DNA of 5,212 nucleotides. Source: Deltaproteobacteria bacterium. Lineage in GTDB: Bacteria > Desulfobacterota > Desulfobacteria > Desulfobacterales > ETH-SRB1. Below are positions 1 through 5,212 of the stretch, in pieces (position 1 is the stretch's first letter; every line of letters begins with the position of its first letter). The position numbers and the translations under genes were made by a program. The stretch lies in assembly GCA_003647525.1 (NCBI GenBank), contig QMMZ01000192.1, forward strand, positions 1 through 5,212, in the 5' to 3' direction. The notes under the pieces were generated by a model that was given only the letters and a program-made list of their open reading frames with translations, searched no databases and was not told the origin of the DNA.

Positions 1-27
1 CAATTAAAGCAACCTGCAAAATTATAG
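1..27 (+). CDS. Possible last codons of an upstream gene (very weak)
   Basis: Reading from base 1, eight codons (Gln-Leu-Lys-Gln-Pro-Ala-Lys-Leu) are followed by TAG at 25-27, two bases before the next start codon. A second possible stop, TAA, lies at 5-7 in another frame. Close packing of genes is common in Bacteroidota glycan loci, so the next gene could be translationally coupled to one outside the window. Eight codons are far too few to show coding, and the true upstream gene may end at 5-7 or further left. Confidence 0.15.
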   Translation, partial: QLKQPAKL

Positions 28-29
28 TT

Positions 30-2990
30 ATGAATACAAAATTTTTAGGCCTTCTTATACTTCTCTGTACGTCATTTTCATTTGCGCAAAATGAAAACTC
101 AGAATTTTCACTCAATGGAGAGTGGGAAATAATTTTCGACCATAAAAACGAAGGCAAAGCGCAAAAATGGTATCACAACCACAATTTTGAAAAACATCCA
201 GATAAAAAAACAATAGCAGTCCCCAGCTGCTGGGAGGAAATGGAACAAGACTATGAAGGCGTCGCATTTTATCGCAAAAAGTTTTTCATTCCGAAAGACT
301 GGAATGGAAAATTTATAGATATAAAATTTGATGCCGTAAACTATGTGGCTGAAGTTTGGTTGAACAATAAAGTCATTGATTATCATGAAGGTGGTTTCAC
401 TCCGTTTAGCTTCCGAATTGACAAATCGGTCAAATTTGGTGAGGAAAACGTCTTAACTATGCGCGTTGTAGGGCCCATTATTTTAAGTGACAAATACATC
501 GACAATATGGGTCGGCAGGAAACCCCTCAATGGCGCGGTGGAATCGTAGGCGGAATTTGGCAGTCGGTTAATATAAAAGCTACCAATGCTTATCGGGTTA
601 AAGATGTATACATTGAAACCGATATACATCATAAAACAGCTTCCTTTACCTTTAATTTTGAAAGCAACGCGATTAATTCAGCAAATGCAGATGCCAGCCT
701 GATCATAAGCTCGGCTGAAGGGAAAATTATTGCCGAGAAAAAAGCGACACTGACGCTTAAGCCCGGAAACAATTCTGGGAATTGGAAAATTGACATTCCC
801 CATGCACAAATCTGGTCATTAGAAAATCCATATTTGTATAAAGCTGTGGTTCAACTCAAACACAAAGGGGAAGTCTCTGACAATTGGGAACATAAATTTG
901 GTTTACGTGAATTTACCATTAAAGACGATAAGTTCTATTTGAATAACGAGCCTTTATACCTGAAAGCAACTTTTTTTGAAGGTCTTTATCCGACAAAGAT
1001 TGCTAATCCTGACAGTAAAGAAATGGCGATAAAAGAAATCGTGCTGGCAAAGGAAGCAGGCTTTAACATGATTCGCCCCTGGCGAAAACCTCCCTCTAAA
1101 ATGTGGCTTGATCTATGCGATAGTATTGGTGTTATGACTGTTGGCAGTTTGGTTGTTGAATGTATGGATCGTCCGGTTTCTTCGCCTTATTTAGCTAAGC
1201 GAGTAGAACTTGAGGTACGAGAATCAATTCTGCGTGACAGAAACCGCACCTGTATCGTACAGTGGGAATTATTTAACGAAGCAAATCGTCCTGTATTACA
1301 GCAGATGATGCACTCTATGTCAGTTTTAACACAAGAGCTTGACCCCAGCCGTTTAATAGTGGATGAGTCAGGTGGAACAAAAGGTGCAAATATGTACCTA
1401 CCCTACCAAAGCGACCCTATCAGGTTTAATGACATACATACCTATCCTGGCGGACAGGTGAATAAAGAACAATATGACAGGCTTTTAATTATTGGTAAAA
1501 CCAACGATGAGAAGAAAGCATTAGGGCTTGAACATGTGAGGAAATCAGGTAGAAATGTTCAGCCGGGCATGATGTCGTTCTTATCAGAACTAGGCTATGC
1601 CAGTTGGCCAAATCTGGTGGATAACAACAGAATGTTTCAGGAAAAAGGCAACCCAATTACTCCGGCAGCGATCTCACATAAAAGACTGGAACGGCAAGTA
1701 CGTGAGGCTTTTAAAATCACAGGGTTTGATAAAGCCTTTCCTGATTTAGAAAAGTACTGCCTTGAAGAACAAAAAATCCATGGCATTGCCAATAAACGAA
1801 TGATAGAAGCTACACGAACCAACCCTATTGTTAGTGGCTATTGCGTGCACGCAATTACTGATGGCGACTGGATTTTAGGTGCGGCCCTAGTTGATCTTTG
1901 GCGAAACCCAAAGCCTTATGTTTATGACATGACGAAGGAGGCCAATCAACCGCAAACTGTTTCTATTCGAGTCTTGCCTCGGAATATTTATGCAGAAAAA
2001 GGAGGTGAAATTTCTATCACCGGGATCAATGAATTTGCCGACAGTAAAGTGAAAATAACCCTTAGGATTGAAACCGCGAAAGGGCGAAAAATAAACTCTA
2101 CCACTTTTTCTTCTGAACTAAAAAATGGTATATCACAGCTTTATAAAGAAATATTAAACACAAATAAATTGCAGGGTGCTTACGTGGTAAAAGTCACGGT
2201 CAAAGACGAAGCAAACAATACTATTATAAGCAATGAACAGTCGTTTGATGTATTTACTGCCAAGCAATTAACAACAGCAACTCAAAAAGTTGCAGTACTT
2301 GACGATGGCACAAACATAGCTGCCTTTCTAAAAAAGAATAATATTGAGGTCATTCCTTTTACAGAGAATTTAGATTTATCAATTCCTGTGATTGTTGGAA
2401 AAGGAAAAAAAGGCGATAAAAACTTTCAAAAACAAGTGGAAGCAGCAAAAATATTTGCCAAAAATGGAGGCTATGCCATCTTCCTTGAAGTATCAGGAAC
2501 AAATCTTACCTGGGGCGCACCCAATCCACAAAAAAAACCAAAAGATGCGCATGACGACTGGCATAGAGCCATACCACGTGTATTAACAGATATGCCAATT
2601 GAAAACTTGCCTTTTAATACCGACATGTATGCTACTAACGGCAATTATATATCTCGAAATCATATTGTTACTGACAATGCTGTTTTTCAAGGATTACCTG
2701 TTAATACTTTAATGAGTGGTCTATACGAAAATGTTTGCCCTGACAAATCTATTTGTCGCCCGGCCGAAGGAAAATATTTAGCAGGTGTAATCACGTATGA
2801 CCAAAACAAAAACATGGATATTATGCTTCGTCATTACAACGGAATTGGTGATGTGGTGTATGCCGCCGATGTTTTATTAGTTGAAAAAGGAAAAGGAAAA
2901 ATGCTTTACTCAACAATGAAAATCTCAGAAAATTTAGGAAAAGATCCGGTGGCTGACAAGCTACTTTTTAATATGATCAAATTCAATTAA
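30..2990 (+). CDS. Secreted glycoside hydrolase family 2 protein with divergent TIM barrel and C-terminal Rossmann-like domain
   Basis: This is a complete 986-residue exported GH2 enzyme, expected to hydrolyse a beta-linked sugar by the retaining mechanism. Residues 1-19 form a Sec signal peptide (hydrophobic FLGLLILLC core, likely cut after SFA19). C13 is preceded by Leu, so a lipobox is unlikely. A GH2 sugar-binding jelly roll spans about 26-187 and ends in the typical GGIWQSV. An Ig-like domain follows at about 190-300 (ending FGLRE, 290-294), then a TIM barrel at about 305-620. The predicted acid/base is E417 in WELFNEAN and the predicted nucleophile is E520 in FLSELGY; DIHTYP is at 468-473. 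The usual GVN-x-H and R-x-SHYP motifs are absent, replaced by LKATFFEG and RPWRKPP (349-355). Residues about 641-745 look like another Ig-like domain. Residues about 754-986 look Rossmann-like: VAVLDDG at the start and, near the end, GKGKMLYSTMKISENLGKDP. This resembles the GATase-like tails of some large glycosidases. I see no G-x-C-x-G nucleophile elbow, so it is probably non-catalytic. The start is fixed by the signal peptide. The GH2 call is strong; the substrate is unknown. Confidence 0.93.
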   Translation: MNTKFLGLLILLCTSFSFAQNENSEFSLNGEWEIIFDHKNEGKAQKWYHNHNFEKHPDKKTIAVPSCWEEMEQDYEGVAFYRKKFFIPKDWNGKFIDIKFDAVNYVAEVWLNNKVIDYHEGGFTPFSFRIDKSVKFGEENVLTMRVVGPIILSDKYIDNMGRQETPQWRGGIVGGIWQSVNIKATNAYRVKDVYIETDIHHKTASFTFNFESNAINSANADASLIISSAEGKIIAEKKATLTLKPGNNSGNWKIDIPHAQIWSLENPYLYKAVVQLKHKGEVSDNWEHKFGLREFTIKDDKFYLNNEPLYLKATFFEGLYPTKIANPDSKEMAIKEIVLAKEAGFNMIRPWRKPPSKMWLDLCDSIGVMTVGSLVVECMDRPVSSPYLAKRVELEVRESILRDRNRTCIVQWELFNEANRPVLQQMMHSMSVLTQELDPSRLIVDESGGTKGANMYLPYQSDPIRFNDIHTYPGGQVNKEQYDRLLIIGKTNDEKKALGLEHVRKSGRNVQPGMMSFLSELGYASWPNLVDNNRMFQEKGNPITPAAISHKRLERQVREAFKITGFDKAFPDLEKYCLEEQKIHGIANKRMIEATRTNPIVSGYCVHAITDGDWILGAALVDLWRNPKPYVYDMTKEANQPQTVSIRVLPRNIYAEKGGEISITGINEFADSKVKITLRIETAKGRKINSTTFSSELKNGISQLYKEILNTNKLQGAYVVKVTVKDEANNTIISNEQSFDVFTAKQLTTATQKVAVLDDGTNIAAFLKKNNIEVIPFTENLDLSIPVIVGKGKKGDKNFQKQVEAAKIFAKNGGYAIFLEVSGTNLTWGAPNPQKKPKDAHDDWHRAIPRVLTDMPIENLPFNTDMYATNGNYISRNHIVTDNAVFQGLPVNTLMSGLYENVCPDKSICRPAEGKYLAGVITYDQNKNMDIMLRHYNGIGDVVYAADVLLVEKGKGKMLYSTMKISENLGKDPVADKLLFNMIKFN

Positions 2991-3096
2991 TTTGAAAATG
3001 TAGATAAAATTAGATGGGTATGAAGATACAAGCCATATGTTTAAATTAGATATAAGAATACCTGTTTTAAATACTATATATTCTTTATGACCAATT

Positions 3097-3104
3097 TATT
3101 TTTG
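3097..3104 (+). promoter_or_regulatory. Candidate Bacteroidota -7 promoter element
   Basis: TATTTTTG matches the Bacteroidota primary sigma factor -7 consensus TAnnTTTG exactly. It would place transcription initiation near 3110 and leave a leader of about 140 nt before the ATG at 3253. No TTG/TTTG -33 element is found 17-23 bp upstream, and such a T-rich match is easy to get by chance here. A one-mismatch alternative, TCTGTTTG, lies at 3149-3156. Confidence 0.35.
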
Positions 3105-3194
3105 TGTTCAATAAGTCTTAAAAAATATCTGAATTAGAGAAGACGGAATCTGTTTGAAAACAAAGAAAAAATACATTTCAATATAAATGAAAAA

Positions 3195-3231
3195 CCTTTT
3201 TTAGTGCACTAAAAAAGCCCAGTTAAAAAGG
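3195..3231 (+). promoter_or_regulatory. Possible alternative leader hairpin competing with the palindrome
   Basis: CCTTTTT at 3195-3201 is complementary to AAAAAGG at 3225-3231 as well as to the right arm of the 22-bp palindrome. The two pairings are mutually exclusive in a transcript, which is the layout expected of an RNA switch in a 5' leader. The pairing is only 7 bp, mostly A-U, with a 23-nt loop, so it is likely weak and may be a by-product of the A/T runs. Confidence 0.15.
3196..3217. promoter_or_regulatory. Perfect 22-bp zero-spacer palindrome, candidate operator
   Basis: The half-site CTTTTTTAGTG (3196-3206) is followed directly by its exact reverse complement (3207-3217), giving 11 + 11 bp with no spacer and no mismatch, centred on GTGCAC. 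It lies 35 bp before the start codon of the second GH2 gene and downstream of the candidate -7 elements. A symmetric site with no gap suits a dimeric repressor or activator; the GT..AC core is compatible with GntR-type sites, but the regulator family cannot be assigned. As RNA it could fold into a 9-bp stem with a UGCA loop, but no U tract follows, so a canonical terminator is unlikely. Confidence 0.5.
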
Positions 3232-3252
3232 AATCACTATTAAAAACTCAAA

Positions 3253-5212
3253 ATGAAAAAAACGTTCTATTTTATATTTTTATTACTGCTAACAATCTCT
3301 TGTAATCAACAAGAGAAAAAAAGTGTTCGCTTTCAAGAAAATATCAACCGTGACTGGCAGTTCTCATTTAGTTCTGAAACCGATGATTTCTCCAAAGAAA
3401 ATTCAAAAAAGGTAAATTGGGAACATGTTGGATTACCTCACAGTTTTAGTATTCCTTATTTCCGTTCAGAAAGTTTTTATCAAGGCTATGGCTGGTACCA
3501 GAAAAAGCTGCAAATCAGCAATGAATGGTTGGGTAAGCATATCTATTTAGAATTTGATGGGGTATTCCAGGTTGCCGAGATTTTTATGAATGGAAATAAA
3601 GTTGGCGAGCATCGTGGAGGTTATACCGGATTTACCATTGATATTTCTGAATCCGTTAAAGCAGGAGAAAACTTACTAGCAGTGCGCGTAAATAATCTTT
3701 GGGATGCGCAATTAGCACCTAGAGCAGGAGAGCATGTTTTTAGTGGAGGAATTTATAGAGACGTTTACCTCAATGTCACAGATAATTTACACGTAGGATG
3801 GAATGGTACATTTGTTACAACTCCATCTGTGAGCGAAGAAAAAGCATCAGTAATTATTAACACTGAAATTGAAAATAAACATGTTGAAGATGCAAAATTT
3901 AGCTTACAGTCTGTTTTAATTAATCCTGAAGGAAAATCAATCAGAGAGGTTTCTTCTGATCTAATAGTAAAGGCTGAATCAACAAGTAGCTTTGATCAAA
4001 AAATCGACGACGTAACAAAACCTGGCTTATGGTCACCGGATACTCCGAATTTATATAAACTTAGAACATCTATTTTTAAAGAGGGTGTTTTAATAGATAG
4101 TTATACAACGACTTTTGGATTCAGATGGACAGAATGGACTGCAGACAAAGGATTTTTCTTAAATGGCGAGCATTTATACTTAGAAGGTGTAAATGTACAT
4201 CAAGACCATGCCGGATGGGGAGATGCCGTTACTAAGGCAGGAATTTACAGAGATTTAAAACTCATGAAGGATGCCGGATTTAATCTGATTCGTGGGTCTC
4301 ATTATCCGCATCACCCCTACTTTACAGAAGTTTGCGATGAACTTGGATTGCTATTTTTACCAGAAAACTGTGTTTGGGGAATTGGTGGTTTTGTTGATGA
4401 TGGTTATTGGAATTCAAGTACCTATCCAATTCATAAAGAAGATATGGAGGCCTATAATAAAAGTGCCGCTAAAACCTTAGAAGAGTTGATTCTTATTAAC
4501 AGAAATAGCCCCTCTGTAATTGCCTGGAGTATGAGTAATGAAGCCTTTTTTACGGCCAATGAGGTTATGGAACCAATGAAGAAACTATTGACTAGTTTGG
4601 TAGATTTATCTCATGAATTAGATCCATCTAGATTGGCAATGATTGGTGGTGCTCAGAGAAGAGATGTTGATGTTTTGGGAGATATTGCTGGTTATAATGG
4701 AGATGGAGCTACCTTATTTAAAAATCCTGGAATGCCAAGTATGGTAAGTGAATACGGTTCTTGTGTAACAGATCGTCCGGGCGAATATACCGCTTGCTGG
4801 ACAAGTCATATAGAAGATGGCGAAAAACCGGAATGGCGAAGCGGACATGCAATCTGGTGTGGATTCGACCACGGTAGTATTGCCGGAAACATGGGAGAAA
4901 TGGGAATTGTAGATTTCTTTAGAATCCCAAAACGTTCCTGGTATTGGTATCGAAATTATTTTCAAGGAATTGCACCTCCTGAATGGCCTGTGGAGGGAAC
5001 TCCAAAAAGCTTGAAATTGTTTGCGGATAAAACCACGATTGAGGGCACCGATGCTACAGATGATGTACATGTGAATGTCAAGGTAGTAGGAGATAATGGA
5101 AAACATATTTCAAACAGTCCCGATGTAACCTTGACAATTATTTCAGGCCCAGGAGAATTTCCCACTGGAAGAAGTATCACTTTTAAGGAAACTACCTATA
5201 ATGATATTCAGA
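3253..5212 (+). CDS. Lipoprotein glycoside hydrolase family 2 enzyme (beta-galactosidase-like), 3' truncated by window
   Basis: The first 653 codons of a GH2 glycosidase are present; no stop is reached. The N-terminus MKKTFYFIF...LTISC17 is a type II signal with a relaxed lipobox, predicting lipidation at C17. The following NQQEKK does not match a clear Bacteroidota surface-export signal, so periplasmic or outer-surface placement is open. A GH2 jelly roll covers about 25-175 (ending FSGGIYRDVYL), an Ig-like domain about 180-295 (ending FGFRW), and the TIM barrel about 300-575. Canonical motifs are intact: GVNVHQDH (312-319), RGSHYPHHP (347-355), acid/base E430 in AWSMSNEA, nucleophile E500 in MVSEYGS, and IVDFFRIPKRSWYWY (552-566). 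The N-x-K motif typical of beta-glucuronidases is not seen here, favouring a beta-galactosidase-like or other neutral-sugar activity, but this is inference. A C-terminal Ig-like domain starts near 585 and includes SGPGEFPTG. Start choice: the signal peptide, plus an A-rich upstream stretch (TTAAAAACTCAAA) usual for Bacteroidota translation without Shine-Dalgarno. It follows the first GH2 gene after 262 bp and probably acts on the same glycan. Confidence 0.92.
   Translation, partial: MKKTFYFIFLLLLTISCNQQEKKSVRFQENINRDWQFSFSSETDDFSKENSKKVNWEHVGLPHSFSIPYFRSESFYQGYGWYQKKLQISNEWLGKHIYLEFDGVFQVAEIFMNGNKVGEHRGGYTGFTIDISESVKAGENLLAVRVNNLWDAQLAPRAGEHVFSGGIYRDVYLNVTDNLHVGWNGTFVTTPSVSEEKASVIINTEIENKHVEDAKFSLQSVLINPEGKSIREVSSDLIVKAESTSSFDQKIDDVTKPGLWSPDTPNLYKLRTSIFKEGVLIDSYTTTFGFRWTEWTADKGFFLNGEHLYLEGVNVHQDHAGWGDAVTKAGIYRDLKLMKDAGFNLIRGSHYPHHPYFTEVCDELGLLFLPENCVWGIGGFVDDGYWNSSTYPIHKEDMEAYNKSAAKTLEELILINRNSPSVIAWSMSNEAFFTANEVMEPMKKLLTSLVDLSHELDPSRLAMIGGAQRRDVDVLGDIAGYNGDGATLFKNPGMPSMVSEYGSCVTDRPGEYTACWTSHIEDGEKPEWRSGHAIWCGFDHGSIAGNMGEMGIVDFFRIPKRSWYWYRNYFQGIAPPEWPVEGTPKSLKLFADKTTIEGTDATDDVHVNVKVVGDNGKHISNSPDVTLTIISGPGEFPTGRSITFKETTYNDIQ

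Larger units (their letters stand above)
2991..3252. other. AT-rich intergenic region between the two GH2 genes
   Basis: This 262-bp gap is clearly more AT-rich than the flanking genes and holds no open frame with coding character; the best ATG-initiated frame noticed, at 3014, stops after 11 codons. No convincing intrinsic terminator follows the first gene: the only inverted repeat near its stop is a 5-bp TTCAA/TTGAA pair (2982-2986 and 2992-2996) with no T tract. A 9-bp direct repeat, AAATTAGAT, occurs at 3007-3015 and 3043-3051, exactly 36 bp apart, which may be chance at this base composition. The right half carries a candidate -7 element and a 22-bp palindrome, listed separately. The length suggests that the second gene has its own promoter, although read-through from the first cannot be excluded. 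Confidence 0.8.

Noticed and set aside
108..386. A 92-codon open frame on the minus strand inside the first GH2 gene
   Set aside because: It is antisense to the GH2 N-terminal domain. The Phe- and Ile-rich translation reflects the reverse complement of Lys/Glu/Asn codons and not a real membrane protein.
2405..2412. An A7 run followed by G, resembling a slippery frameshift site
   Set aside because: The zero frame continues uninterrupted to a domain-like C-terminus at 2990, and the nearby overlapping 64-codon open frame at 2392-2586 is not in the frame that a -1 slip would enter. The run simply encodes GKGKKGDK.
2982..2996. TTCAA/TTGAA inverted repeat across the stop codon of the first gene as a terminator
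   Set aside because: The stem is only 5 bp, has a single G-C pair and no T tract after it. It is too weak to call.
3196..3217. The palindrome as the intrinsic terminator of the first GH2 gene
   Set aside because: It is about 205 bp past the stop codon, its stem is mostly A-T, and it is followed by GCCCAGTTAAAAAGG and not by a T tract on the + strand.
4714..5106. A 130-codon open frame on the minus strand inside the second GH2 gene
   Set aside because: It lies wholly antisense to a well-supported GH2 barrel and C-terminal domain, and its translation is rich in Ser, Cys, Phe and Ile with no recognisable domain. It is a shadow of the real gene.

Overview
The window reads as part of a carbohydrate-degradation locus from a Bacteroidota bacterium, most likely a Flavobacteriia-like species. 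The reasons are the AT-rich DNA, start codons without a Shine-Dalgarno sequence, a very AT-rich intergenic region, and two exported glycoside hydrolase family 2 (GH2) enzymes encoded in tandem on the + strand. No SusC/SusD pair, sulfatase, regulator, RNA gene, mobile element or CRISPR array is visible, so calling it a polysaccharide utilization locus (PUL) is an inference.

Layout: bases 1-29 are a very short leader that may include the last codons of an upstream gene ending at 25-27. Bases 30-2990 encode a complete 986-residue secreted GH2 protein with a Sec signal peptide, a GH2 N-terminal jelly roll, an Ig-like domain, a TIM barrel with recognisable acid/base and nucleophile glutamates (E417, E520), another Ig-like segment and a C-terminal Rossmann-like domain. 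Bases 2991-3252 are a 262-bp AT-rich gap with a candidate Bacteroidota -7 element and a perfect 22-bp zero-spacer palindrome 35 bp before the next start codon. Bases 3253-5212 encode the first 653 residues of a second GH2 enzyme, a predicted lipoprotein with canonical GH2 motifs (E430, E500). It runs off the right edge.

The two enzymes are only distantly related members of the same family. The first has lost the usual GH2 barrel motifs around subsite -1 apart from the catalytic glutamates; the second keeps them. One appears to be released by signal peptidase I and the other lipid-anchored, so they probably cleave different linkages of the same glycan, perhaps in different places. Substrates cannot be read from the sequence. 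The palindrome suggests that the second gene has its own control point. I see no clear evidence for a wholly new type of system. The points most worth following up are the palindrome and the divergent barrel plus C-terminal domain of the first protein.
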